DNA from: Posidonia oceanica
Lineage: Eukaryota > Streptophyta > Magnoliopsida > Alismatales > Posidoniaceae
DNA: 64,000 bases
Assembly (NCBI GenBank): GCA_037176725.1
Contig: JAZBRS010000057.1
Span: 82,853,501-82,917,500 of the forward strand
Direction of reading: 5' to 3'
Below, piece after piece: positions 33,725 through 44,870 of this stretch. The translations under genes were made by a program, and so were the position numbers. Position 1 is the first letter of the stretch, and every line of letters begins with the position of its first letter. The notes below the pieces were generated by a model, which saw only the letters and a program-made list of their open reading frames with translations, had not been told where the DNA came from and did not search any database.

Positions 33725-36700
33725 TGTAGACACCTCATTTTGACAACTTAGAAGATGGTGGTTTCTCCTGCAAGCTCCTCGGACCCTAGGATAGCCAATC
33801 TCACCTAAAAAACCCCAAGACCTTCACTCAAGCCCACCTAAGCCTTAGCCCACACTTAACCAAGGCCCAAAAACCAAAGCAAAGCCCAACTTAGGCCTTT
33901 CTCCTCTTAGGCTCGTTGGACGCAGGCATGGGCAGTGTCCAATGTTAGACGTGCTCTGTGCCAGCGTCCAATGAGTCAGGAGTTGCAGCAGCCACCGCCA
34001 CCTCTAGCTCACCGTCTCCGTCTGTCCTTCCACCCATACCGCACTTACTAGCCTTCCCCTCACCTCACTACAGCCACCCGCTAAGTGCCAAGCCCACTTG
34101 CTCCCAGCCATGGCGTCCCTTCCTCTGTCGGCGGGTCTTTGGCTCTCATAGCACCCACTGCCATCGCCGCTTGCATCCTGCCACCACTGCGACTTTGGCC
34201 ACCTCCGGACAAGCCCCACTTACTCGCCTGACATGCCTCGTGGCCTCCCCACTCACGCCATGCCCTGCCAACGCCTCTGCCACCCCTGCCAACGCCGCTG
34301 CCATCTTTCCAGTAGAACCCAACAAAACCAAAACTTGACCACCATTTGCAAACGACCACACGCATTTGCAAGAGAATTCGTAGCCTCCCGAGCCTTGAGT
34401 GAACTACCACGAGTGCACCCAAGCCTTCAGCAACCTTTCCCAAGCTTCCCTTGCGTCCCAGGAGCTCACCGGAGTAGCCACTGCCGCCTTCTTCCTCACT
34501 TCCGGCCAACTACAAACAGCGCTTTCTGGCCATGTTCAGCTGCATTTTTCTTCACCCCTAGCTAACATGTACATGTAGTAGTATGTTAGGCTAGCTTGCA
34601 CGCACACCCGCCCCTTTGGTTGGTCGGAAAGACCTCGGCCGCCGACCGCGAGGAGGAGGAGGTTGGTGGAGCAATCCACCCACCCATTTCTGGTGCCGAG
34701 CATATGGACATGCTCGTCGTCACTCACTCTTGCTTCCTAGCAAGTTGGTTTGGGATTTTTGGTCGCCTTGGCCACTAATCTTGGCCGGGAAACTTCTCAA
34801 CCTGTTGGACGTGTATTCTGGTGTGTCCAACGTTGGACGTGCCATGAGGTGGCGTCCAACACCCTTGCATGCCAGCTTATTTATTTTCTTTCTTTACTTC
34901 TATATTGCTGTGGTCTAAATGCTTTTAACTGTGGATTATTGTTACAAGCTTTCTTTCATGCCCTTAGATGCCATGCCATGTCTAATATAGGGTTTTGATC
35001 TTAGTTTGGATCCATTGTTGCATGCTTCTGATCTGCCTTGCTGCTTCCCTGTGTAGGACGCTGGAATGCATCGCGTCCTACATTGGACGTTGGTGTATCC
35101 AGTGTCCTATGCCTCTGCTTGCTTGCACCTGCTTAAATGCTCAAATATTTCATGTATTTAAGATGCTTACTTGATACATGTATGCATGCCTTGGTTTAGC
35201 CTATTTTCAATAGCTTGGATGCATGCTTAAGTGGTTTTTGGGCTAGTCCTCTCTGTAGTTTAGTGTGCCTACCTCCTGTCTATGTTGGACGTGGCTGGTA
35301 ACCGCGTTCTATGTTGGACGCAGTTGCTTACTGCGTCCTATTCATATGCATGTCTGCCTTTGCTTTGATGCTTGCATGATGCTTTATTTTTCTGGTTTGT
35401 TGCTTGATCCATGCATGCATGTTCATCTCTTGGGTCCTGTGACCACGACTTCCAGGTTTGCAAGGTTTTGATCTCAGTTTGCATGCAGATTTCCTTTGGG
35501 TCCGTTCCCAGGGTGTTGGACGCTGATGGTGCTAGCATCCTACATAGGACGACTGCAGCGTCCAACACACCAACTGGCCTTCTGTTTATTTCATTATTTT
35601 CTCGCCACCCTGGTTTGAATGCTATATTTTTGTGGATCATCTTGCATGTTTCCCTTTGTGCCATTTACATGCTATGCTTTAATCTTGCTTTGATTTTGGC
35701 TTGTTTCTCATTTCTACATCTCAGTTTAACCTACCTGGGCGTAGGACGCTAGAGATCCCAACGTCCTATGTTGGACGCTGGTAGAGCTCGCGTCTTACTC
35801 CCCAGTTTATCTGCTTGCATCTTGCATCTTATTGTCTACATTATTTTGGGATGTTTAGCTAGCCCATGTGCATGCATGCTATTCCATGGGTTTTCTTTCA
35901 GCTTCTTGCAGGTTTGCATCGCATTTTCATCATCTTGCATGTCGCAGTTTGCATGTTTCTGTTGGCTAAGCATTGGATGCAGAATGCTATGGCGTCCTAT
36001 GTTGGATGCTGAGTATTCTGGCGTCCAACACTTTGCAGCATTTTAAGTCATGTTTATGCTTGCATCTTGCCCCTAAATCTTTTCTGGTTATTTATCCTGC
36101 TTGCTTAGCATGATCTGCATATCTACCATTGGCATGTTGCACTTGCATCGCATTCATGCATCTAGAATGCATTGATTTTCAAAAGTGCATGTGTTCTTTG
36201 TTGTTTGCCTCCATTAAGTATTGGACACCCTCTATCCCTACGTCCAACATTGGACGCAGGTCATTGCTGTGTCCAACACTTACAGTTGGCTGAACTCTGT
36301 TTTAAAGCGCCGATTTGGTTTCGCTTGTCGCTTTCTGCATTTTATCGCCTCTGATGCATGCCTCGACACCCATGCGTGCTGTCGGACCCCCTATTTTTGG
36401 CTTTACGCCCTACCTTGCCTGTTTTCCCGTGGTTTTCCACCCCTGCTTTTGTTTCCCCTTTGCATGTCGCTCGCATTGCATGGTTTTCATCGCTGTTTTG
36501 TTTTACCGCCTGCATTTGCATTATGGCAATGATGCTTACTGTCTGTAGTTCTTACGAACTAGGGTTCGCCTGGTTCGGAATGCAGGCAGTGCTGCTGAGC
36601 TCATAGGCTGCACATTTAATTTCCCATGCATAGCATTCAGGCATTTAGGTATTTAAAGCATTAGGCATGCATAGCACCTATCGCCCTCAAGCGTACAGTT

Positions 36701-37114
36701 AAAGGCAATCATTGCCGAAATTCCTGCATATGCGAGCGAGATGCCTAAGAAAGACCGATTCTCAGACATATCAGGGGTGCCTAACACCTTCCCCGTGCAT
36801 AACAGGAGTCCTTGCCCTTTCTCTTGGCCCGTAATGACCATTATGCCCTCATCCTAGGCACGAGTCATAGCATTGTATCCTTTTTGCATGGTTTTGCATG
36901 TCTTTCATGCATTTCCCTGATTTTCCTTGTCTCCCGACTTAATAGACACGATGACGACTCTGATTTAGTCTTATCTTTCTTTTTCCTATTTTGCCAGCGT
37001 TTCCGAGTAGAGTTTCCTTCCTCAGATCCAACCGCTAATGGTGAACCTATTTCCGATCGATGCATGCGAGCTTTGGCATCGAGCATGGACGATCCGATTT
37101 TTAGGATTACTACA
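33725..37114 (+). mobile_element. LTR-2 (3' LTR of B and 5' LTR of C), 3.39 kb
   Basis: Starts TGTAGACACC after the polypurine tract and ends ..GGATTACTACA. It belongs with LTR-3 and LTR-4 by its start, the hairpin cassettes and length, not with LTR-1. Its U5 block (36520-37114) is of the second type seen in LTR-1 (16963-17504). Directly after it the sequence enters the end of RT without primer site or gag. No long frame is coding. Confidence 0.85.
33915..36280 (+). repeat. Double hairpin cassettes (GTTGGACGC / GCGTCCAAC) in LTR-2
   Basis: Eight cassettes of about 60 bp start near 33915, 34804, 35053, 35284, 35516, 35741, 35971 and 36221. Each is two inverted repeats in a row, with left arm near GTTGGACGC and right arm near GCGTCCAAC. 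From the third on, spacing is 225-250 bp. The sequence between cassettes is diverged and rich in GCATGC. One stem extends to GGACGCAG/CTGCGTCC (35316-35338). Confidence 0.85.
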
Positions 37115-37890
37115 GGGGTATCATCCGGCAAGCTGTTGGGCTACATTGTCAGCCAGAGGGGAATCGAAGTGGACCGGACTAAGGCCAAAGCCATTGTGGA
37201 CATGCCACCCCCAAGACTGAAAAGGAAGTCAGAGGCCTGCTGGGGCGTCTGCAATATATCAGTCAGTTCATCGCACAGCTCACACCTATCTGTGAACTGA
37301 TCTTCAAGCTCCTGAGGAAGAATGCACAGATCAACTGGAGCGAGGAGTGCCAAGCTGCATTTGACAAAATCAAGCAGCTCCTGATCAAGCCTCCTGTCCT
37401 GGTTTCTCCCCTGCTAGGGAGACCTTTGATTCTCTACCTTTCTACCACGTAGTATTCCATGGGCGCTGTCTTGGGCCAACATGATGAAATGGGTAGAAAG
37501 GAGCATGCTATCTATTACCTGAGTAAGAAATTCACTGATTGCGAAGCCAAGTATAGCACTATAGAGAAAACCTGCCTGTCTCTTGTCTGGGCCACGCAGA
37601 AGCTAAGGCATTGCATGATGGTGCACCCGGTCCAGCTCCTATGTCGGCATGACCCCATCAAGTTCCTATTTCAGAAGCCGGCCATGGTAGGCCGATGCGT
37701 CAAGTGGTAGGTGTTATTGTCCTAATATGACATCACCTTTGTCACACAAAAGTCAATGAAGGGGCAAGCCATGGCAGATCAATTGGTTGACTTCCCACTA
37801 CCTGAGTATCAGCCTCTGCAGACACAGTTCCCTGATGAGGACATTCTATTCACCATGGAGGATTTAGAGTAGAAGGATCCTGAAGACGAA
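37115..37890 (+). pseudogene. RH: End of RT and first RNase H of element C (5'-deleted)
   Basis: Begins abruptly after LTR-2 in the codons for SSGKLLGYIVSQRG, matching B at 25368. Gag, protease and nearly all RT are missing. One base is lost near 37208 (frame 2 to frame 1). It then matches the first RNase H of B: GAVLGQHDEMGRKEHAIYYLSKKF.., ..DPIKFLFQKPAMVGR... Stops: TAG 37450 (CAG in B), TAG 37708 (shared with B at 25955), TAA near 37723, TAG 37870. It keeps TGG at two sites where B has TAG. Confidence 0.85.
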
Positions 37891-38277
37891 CTACAGTGGC
37901 ATCTGTACTTCGATGGCACAGTTAATAGAAGGGGCAGAGGCATCGGCACTATCTTAGCAACGCCACAGGGAAAGCTGATCGCATTTGCAAGGAAGATGAC
38001 ATTCCCTTGCACCAATAATGAGGTAGAGTATGAAACCTGCCTTCTGGGACTGTAAGTCGCACTCGAGCATGATGTGCGCAAGCTGCATGTACACAGAGAT
38101 GCGATTTTGGTCATCTCCCAGGTCAACGGCGATTGGAAGACCAAGGACCCCAAGCTGGTGCCATACCATGAATGCCTACTGAAGTTGATAAAAGCATTTG
38201 AAAGCACTTACTTCACATACATGAACAGAGCCAAGAACGCCTATGCAGATGCTTTGGCAACCTTAGCATCTTGGCTT
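37891..38277 (+). pseudogene. aRH: Second (archaeal-type) RNase H of element C
   Basis: LYFDGTVNRRGRGIGTIL (from 37903), CTNNEVEYE, HVHRDAILVISQVNGDW and NAYADALATLASW are all present in frame 1. The third motif reads HRDA where B has HGDA. Apart from the stop at 38053 the domain is open. ATPQGK at about 37960 keeps the glutamine that is TAG in B. Confidence 0.87.
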
Positions 38278-39621
38278 ACTATACCCGAGTATCGTGCAGT
38301 GGACGTATCAGTCACTCGTGTGGAACAGCCTGCACACTACATGAGCATCGAGGAAGCGGATCCAGTAGAGGAACTTCCATGGTACCATGACATCAAAGTC
38401 TTCGTGGAATCTGGCAGCCTCCCACCTTACGCCTCAACAGCAGACAGGAAGACTTTAGCGCGTCTGGCGTCAAAGTACGTGATAGGGGCAGGACATCTGT
38501 ATAGAAGATCTTACAATCAGATGCTCCTACGCTGCATTGGCAAGAAGGAGGCTGACACACTGATGCTCAATGTCCATGCAGGGACCTACGACCCTCACAT
38601 GAACGGTGTGTTGCTGGCCAAGAAGATTATGCTCCAAGGCTACTTCTGGTCAACCATGGAGGCAGACTGCTGCTAGTTTGTGCGCAGGTGCCATAACTGC
38701 CAAATCCATGGGAACTTCATACACGCTCCCCCACAGGAATTGCATAGCATGTCTTCGCCATGGCCTTTCTCCACCTAGGGGATCGATGTCATTGGCACCA
38801 TACATCCAACAACTTCCAACGGTCATCGCTACATTCCGGTAGTGATCGACTACTTTACCAAGTGGGTGGAAGCAGCCTCCTACAAGACAGTCACTGCCGC
38901 GACTACAGAGAAGTTTATCAGAAACAACATCATAGCCCGGTATGGGGTCCCGCACGCACTCATCTCTGATAATGGCTCAAACTTCATAGCCAAGAGGATC
39001 GAAGACTACTTGCAGAGCTTCAACATCAAACATCACCGATCCTCGCCGTATCGGCCACAGATGAACGGTGCAGTAGAGTCTGCCAACAAAAATCTTGTCA
39101 AGATCTTGAAAAAGATGACAGAAACTCACAAGGACTGGCATGACAAGCTCCCATATGCACTCTGGGCATATAGGACATCAGTCTGGACCTTGACAGGAGC
39201 AACCTCGTACTCACTAGTGTACGACATGGAGGCAGTACTACCTATTGAACTAGAGATCCCCTCACTGCGGATCCTACGAGAAGCCGAACTGGAAGAAGCA
39301 GAATGGGTCGAAGACCGCTGCATCCAACTGAACCTGATCGATGAGCATAGGCTACAGGCCATGCATCATGCTCAGTGTTACCAGAAGCGTTCGACCAGAG
39401 CATACCTGAAGAAGGTTAGGCCTAGAAGCTTCCATCCAAGGGATATGGTCCTTTGAGCCATCCATCTCCCAGACGGCCGAGGCAAATTCTGGCCCAACTG
39501 GCGTAGCCCCTTTTTGATCAAGTGGGTCTTCTCTGGCGGCACAGCAGTCCTTGAGGACATGGACCAGGTTGAACAATCAGAGCCGGTCAATGCATGCTAC
39601 CTCAAGAAGTACTACCAGTAG
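38278..39621 (+). pseudogene. INT: Integrase of element C
   Basis: Frame 1 throughout, ending at TAG 39619-39621. The HHCC region (about 38570-38705) and core Asp 38785, Asp 38968 and Glu 39076 are intact with D,D-35-E spacing. The C-terminal module is at 39418-39520. Three stops only: TAG 38674 (CAG in B), TAG 38776 (TGG in B) and TGA 39454 (CGA in B). All three are single C-to-T or G-to-A changes, so this is the best preserved integrase in the window. Confidence 0.92.
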
Positions 39622-41286
39622 CCTGCCGCGGTTATTTTGCAGAGCCCTCTCTCTCCCACTTCTTGCATCTTCTTTCACATGCATTTTAGTCATGTTTATG
39701 TTTATCAAAAAAAAAAACGAGAGAAAGAGAGATGTATATATCATATGCATTTACAATCATAGCCCGATGATGAAAATCGGAGATGCTTGCCTACTCTGGA
39801 AAGAGTATACTCTACCTCACCTGACACTACTTAGATGTCCTAACCAGTGAGGGAGCCACTATCCAGTGAGGACGAACGAAATATCCAAACCCCTCTAGGA
39901 ATTACACCTCCAGAAGGAGATAAAATCCTAGGGTGTGAGAGAGTGTGAGCAAAACATACATGTCTAAGCCTGGGTATAAAAGAAAAGGGAATAGAAAGCG
40001 AAGACAGAAGTCGACCCTAGAGATAGAGGTGTGCAGCACAACCCTGTCTCTCCGAATTGCTTTGGAAATGATCCAGAATTTGCACCTGGGAATCTGCAAG
40101 CCCTACAAGACCTAGCCCCTCGTCTCAAAACTAGGCTCCCATTAACTCTAAGTTAGGGACGGTGGAAGCCTGTGAGTCAAAAAAAAAAGGAAAAAATAAA
40201 AGGAAAAGGAAAAAAACAACAACAACAAGAAAAAAAAACAACAAAACAAAAAAGAGGGAAGACAAAAGTCAGCCTCAGAAATAAAGGCAAGCAGCGTGAT
40301 CCCGCCCCCTTTTGCCTATCTTAGAGAGGAACTAAAGTTTGCGCTTGGGAAATACGCAAAGCCCATGGGACCTATCCACCCTTCTCTAGCAAGCAGCTCC
40401 CCAGCCACCGAACTAGATGCCCATTACCTCCAAGCTAGGGGTAGGGGAAATCTACACACCTACGTGGGAGCAAAAGAAACAAGAAAAAATGAAAAGAGTA
40501 GGTGTAGGTCCTTGAGAGTTTGGCATGGAGCTTGTCCTCACTACACCACCACTCAAGCACCACCCATACTGATTCTGGAGTGCCACAAACAGTTAGGAAT
40601 CCGAGTAGAGTCTAGTGAATCAGAGACCGCTCCTTTCCTTTGCAGCAGGCATCAAGCACTCCATATGCTGAGGGCAATAAGATTAGTATAGATCATGCAT
40701 GCATCTATCTACTATCAAATCATCTCCCATGCCTTTTTCCTCCCACTCTGCAAGGCTCAGCTCGGCGATGGGACAGTACTTCTACCAAGGCAGGTTGACC
40801 ACCTCCAAGCCTCAGAGCAATCTATTACTGTCGGTGCAGCAGCTTAGGAAGTGCATCAGTAATCAGAGACAGGGCAATCACTTCAGAGGTAGCGGGACAA
40901 CCTTGGCACCTAGGGCCTGTGCAGTCAAGCACCGCCCCTAATCTCTGTGTGACTTTGCTCTGGGCAGACAAAGTCTCTTTTTGCTTGCCCCCTTGCTCCG
41001 TGCAGGACAAGCGTACCTTCTTTGTGACTTCGTTCCAGACAGACGGAGCCGCCTTTCCCTTGTTCCCTCACTCCACACGGACGAGGACAAGAGTGCCTTT
41101 TGTGCGACTTCGCCCTGTGCAGGCGAAGCCTCCTTTGCATGGCTGATTGTGCTTGAATTTTGTGGTATGATTGTTAACTGTATCGTATGAACTGCTTTAT
41201 CAGCTTTTATATGCACATCTGTTTCTCTGACAGCCAGTATTGTATGCCTGCACTTGACTCGGATTGATGAATAGCTCTGGCTTCAG
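39622..41286 (+). other. Post-integrase non-coding region of C
   Basis: 39760-40680 is the conserved block, expanded by an A-rich stretch (40170-40260, AAC and AAAAG words) and a partial internal repeat of the 'aggcgaagacagaagt' section. 40945-41130 holds three single hairpins of the type that forms array B: GACTTTG/CAAAGTC (40951-40975), a GACTTCG/CGGAGCC pair and CTTCGCC/GGCGAAG. It ends at the acceptor-like CTTCAG|GTACTCG. Confidence 0.6.
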
Positions 41287-42534
41287 GTACTCGAAGACTC
41301 TGCACCAGTTGCCCGCATATTCTTCTACGCAATGGGCTTCCCTACTTTGGTGACCCCCACTCATTGCTCCAGGACTCTTCGTGAATGGATTCGCCAACTC
41401 ACCGAGGGTGACCGTGAGATGCTGCGCCTGTGGGGCCTCCCGTCCAAGCTTCTAAAAGCAGCCGATGTACAGGTGAGCCGGCATCTCATGTGTGCTGCGG
41501 CGAGGTTCTGGAAACCCGCGCACCACATTTTCCACTTCGGCAAGGTAAAGCAGACCCCCACGCTGGAGGAAGTGCGTCGGATCTACGGCTTCTCCAAGCT
41601 AATGGGGCCTACCGTATTCATGAGGCGGTAAGGATACATTACAGCCCTGCAGCTACTGACTGGGCTTCTAACTAAGGAGTGTCAGCAAAAGCTGATCTGC
41701 ACTAGCGGGCCTGAGCCCATGCTCAGCCTGGCATACTTTGACGAAGTTGCCAAGAAGCACGCCGAGCTCGGAGATGAACTGTGGCTCTGGGGTTTCGTTA
41801 CTCGCTTCTTAGGAGAGCTTGTATTCAGCCACGACCGGATGACGGTCACGATCAAAGTCACCGAGATTGCACATGCTATGGTAACCCGACAGATTAACCT
41901 AGCCCCAGTAGTTCTGGTAGAGGCATACCGTGGATTGGACCGCATCTCTTACAGCTGTCGTAACTTTCATGGTTGCGGGGCCTTAGTGCAGGTTTGGCTA
42001 GCGGGACACTTGGGGGCGTACATCCTGCACCTGCAGAGGACGACTTTTGAGACATACTGCAGTAGCGGCCATGCCAAGACCATCAAGAATGTCCGTGAGG
42101 AATATGAAAGGCTGGAAAGGCTAACGGATGATACCGTAACTTGGCGCATCATCCCGTCTGCAGCTAAACCCTTCACTGTCTTCTTTAGTGCCCACGACAG
42201 GAGACTAGTTGTGCTGCCAGGATTTATAGGAGGCGTCGAGTACCACCCCATTTGGGTGATACGGCAATTCAGTTTCCAACAGGGTGCCTTTGTCACTAGT
42301 ATAGCATTCGACCTCCTCCGGCTCTACCCATTGGACACAACTGCTGCTACAGCGAGGTTGGCCAACCTCTTACGCGATGGAGTGCAATCATCTGACATTG
42401 CAGTTGTAAAGGGCTCAGGATGTACTCTTGAGTATCTGACTGAAGTACAGGGGCTCTGGCCCATTAACGAGATCCCACCTGGTGCGCCTCTATTTTCTGA
42501 CACCAAGAGGTCGAAGAAAGCTCGGACCGGCTAG
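41287..42534 (+). pseudogene. DUF7745-like accessory ORF of element C, nearly open
   Basis: One frame (frame 1) runs 416 codons from the acceptor-like site to TAG 42532-42534, with only one internal stop (TAA 41629-41631). The first ATG in frame is 41332. Landmarks: LREWIRQLTEGDREML, LMCAAARFWKP, FHFGKVKQTPTLEEVRRIYGF, DELWLWGFVTRFLGELVFSHD, PVVLVEAYRGLDRISY, GCGALVQVWLAGHL, TWRIIPSAAKPFTVFF, EYHPIWVIRQFSFQQGAF, and a basic tail. Family resemblance is to DUF7745/plant mobile domain proteins of unknown function. Its relative integrity next to a deleted pol, and the shared position in B, suggest it was a genuine element gene. Not intact, so called a pseudogene. Confidence 0.78.
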
Positions 42535-43149
42535 GGCGTTTGTGTAACTGCATGTACCTTTTTTGAGTCTTGCTGTACTTTGTTCAGCCTACTACAGGCA
42601 TGTAACCAAGACTTTGTTAATGCAAGGATGTTTTGTGCCATGTGCTTGCGTGTTTGGTTTGCTTTCCATGACATGATGCATGTGTGATCTCTCACAATCA
42701 TATCTTCAGCATGCTGCTTCAGTTTCGCAAATCTAACCCCTTAGAGCCATGAGAAGGGCACTATCAGATCCTGACAGCTTGTAAGCTCAGAAGCAACTAC
42801 CAACATTCTCAGCGCCAAGAGAAACTACAAGAAGACCCTGCATTACACTTGAATGCCAGAATCTCTATAGACCAACACTGTCAAGACAAGTAAAGCCACC
42901 AAGCACTCCCGGTCGGATCTTCGCCTGGATTGGTAGCCTTAACTACACGTTTGACAAGTGCGTCAGTTTTGTCTATCGCTTTTCGATGCCAAGGGCACTT
43001 TGGCTGTACGCTGGTATCATCCCTGATACCAGGGGCATCTTTTTTGCTGCCCCGTGGTATCACATCTCCAGTTGCATCCAGGCCGGCATGCCTAACTGTC
43101 GCAGGCCCATCCAATTTTCGCTCCGCCTTCGGGTTTTGGTGCCCCTACC
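42535..43149 (+). other. Region between accessory ORF and array C
   Basis: Begins with a diverged single copy of the B tandem-unit start ('gggcgtttgtgtaactgc'). Near 43010-43035 it has an inverted repeat with 9-base arms CTGGTATCA / TGATACCAG and loop TCCC, shared with A at 6163. No coding signal. Confidence 0.6.
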
Positions 43150-44870
43150 TCCTTTGCGGTCGATAAGTCCAAAATTTATCAACACCCCCTTTGCAGTCAA
43201 TAAGTGCGAAACTTATCACATTCTAATCCTTTACGGTCGATAAGTTTGAAACTTATAAGTTACCCTTTCACGGTCGGTGGGTCCGAAACCTATCACCTAT
43301 CAGCTTCTGTCCACTTTGATAAGTCTTGTACTTATCAATCCTAGTTTCTGTCCGCTTTGGTAAGTCTTGTACTTATCAATCCTAGTTTCTGTCTGCTTTG
43401 ATAAGTCTTGTACTTATCAATCCTAGTTTCTGTCCGCTTTGATAAGTCTTGTATTTATCAATCCTAGTTTCTGTCCGCTTTGATAAGTCTTGTACTTATC
43501 AATCTTGGTTTCTGTCCACTTTGATAAGTCTTGTACTTATCAATCCTGGTTTCTGTCCGCTTTGATAAATCTTGTACTTATCAATATTGGTTTCTGTCCA
43601 CTTTGATAAGTCTTGTACTTATCAATCCTGGTTTCTGTCTGCTTTGGTAAGTCTTCTACTTATCAATCCTAGTTTCTGTCCGCTTTGGTAAGTCTTGTAC
43701 TTATCAATCTTGGTTTCTGTCCACTTTGGTAAGTCTTGTAGTTATAAGTCTTGTACTTATCAATCCTAGTTTCTGTCCGCTTTGGTAAGTCTTGTATTTA
43801 TCAATCTTGGTTTCTGTCCGCTTTGGTAAGTCTTGTACTTAGCAATCCTAGTTTCTGTTCGCTTTGATAAGTCTTGTACTTATCAATCCTGGTTTCTGTC
43901 CGCTTTGATAAGTCTTGTACTTATCAATCCTGGTTTCTATCCGCATTGATAAGTCTTGTACATATCAATCTTGGTTTCTGTCCGCTTTGATAAGTCCTGT
44001 ACTTATCAATCCTGGTTTCTGTCCACTTTGATAAGTCTTGTACTTATCAATCCTGGTTTCTATCCACTTTGATAGGTCTTGTACTTATCAATCCTGGTTT
44101 CTCTCCGTTTGATAAGGCTTGTCCTTATCATCCCTGGCCTCTGTCCATTTTGATAGGTCATGTACTTATCAATCCTGGATTCTGTCTGCTTTGATAAGTC
44201 TTGTACTTATTCATCCTGGTTTCTGTCCATTTTGATAGGTCTTGTACTTATCAATCCTGATTTTTCTCTATTTGATAAGGCTTGTCCTTATCATCCCTGG
44301 CTTCTGTCTGTTTCGATAGGTCTTGTACTTATCAATCCTGGTTTCTCTCCGTTTGATAAGGCTTGTCCTAATCATCCTTGGCTTTTGTCTGTTTTGATAG
44401 GTCTTGTACTTATCAATCCTGGTTTCTCTCCGTTTGATAAGGCTTGTCCTAATCATCCCTGGCTTCTATCTGTTTTGAAAGGTCTTGTACTTATCAATCC
44501 TGGTTTCTCTCTGTTTGATAAGGCTTGTCCCTATCATCCTTGGCTTCTGTCCGTTTTGATAGGTCTTGTACTTATCAATCCTGGTTTCTCTCCGTTTGAT
44601 ATGTCTTGTACTTATCACTCCTGACTTCTTTCCGTTTTGATAAGTCTTGTACTTATCAGTCCTGGTTTTCTTTCCATTTGATAAGTCTTGTACTTATCAC
44701 TTCTAGCTTCTTTCCGTTTTGAAAAGTCTTGTACTTATCAGTCCCGGTTTTCTTTCCGTTTGATAAGTATTGTACTTATCAGTCCTGGCTCTTTCCGATT
44801 TGATAAGTCTTGTACTTATCATACCTGGCCCCTTTTTTGCGGTCGATGGGTCCGAAACCTATCATTTGTT
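43150..44870 (+). repeat. Tandem hairpin array C: ~35 units of ~45 bp
   Basis: The main unit is GATAAGT-CTTGT-ACTTATC followed by 'aatcctggtttctgtccgcttt'. The stem is 7 bp with a constant 5-nt loop. Between about 44110 and 44530 an alternating variant has GATAAGG-CTTGT-CCTTATC, where the last stem pair has switched from T-A to G-C. The first units (43150-43290) and the last (44843) use another loop, CCGAA or GCGAA, with arms GATAAGT/ACTTATC or GATGGGT/ACCTATC. Flanking frames are repeat translations. Confidence 0.9.

Noticed and set aside
33958..34565. Frames of 110-142 codons near the start of LTR-2 (and 45789-46470, 61496-61835 in LTR-3/4)
   Set aside because: The corresponding parts of the three LTRs do not preserve one frame, so they are not constrained coding sequence.
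2100..42534. Reassigned or read-through TAG codons as the explanation for TAG excess
   Set aside because: Frameshifts accompany the stops, and at most sites a sister copy has the sense codon, so decay is simpler. Only the two shared stops keep the read-through idea open.
43300..44860. CRISPR-like appearance of array C (short repeats with spacers)
   Set aside because: Spacers are also repeated, the locus is eukaryotic retrotransposon DNA, and no Cas genes occur. It is a tandem repeat with internal hairpins.
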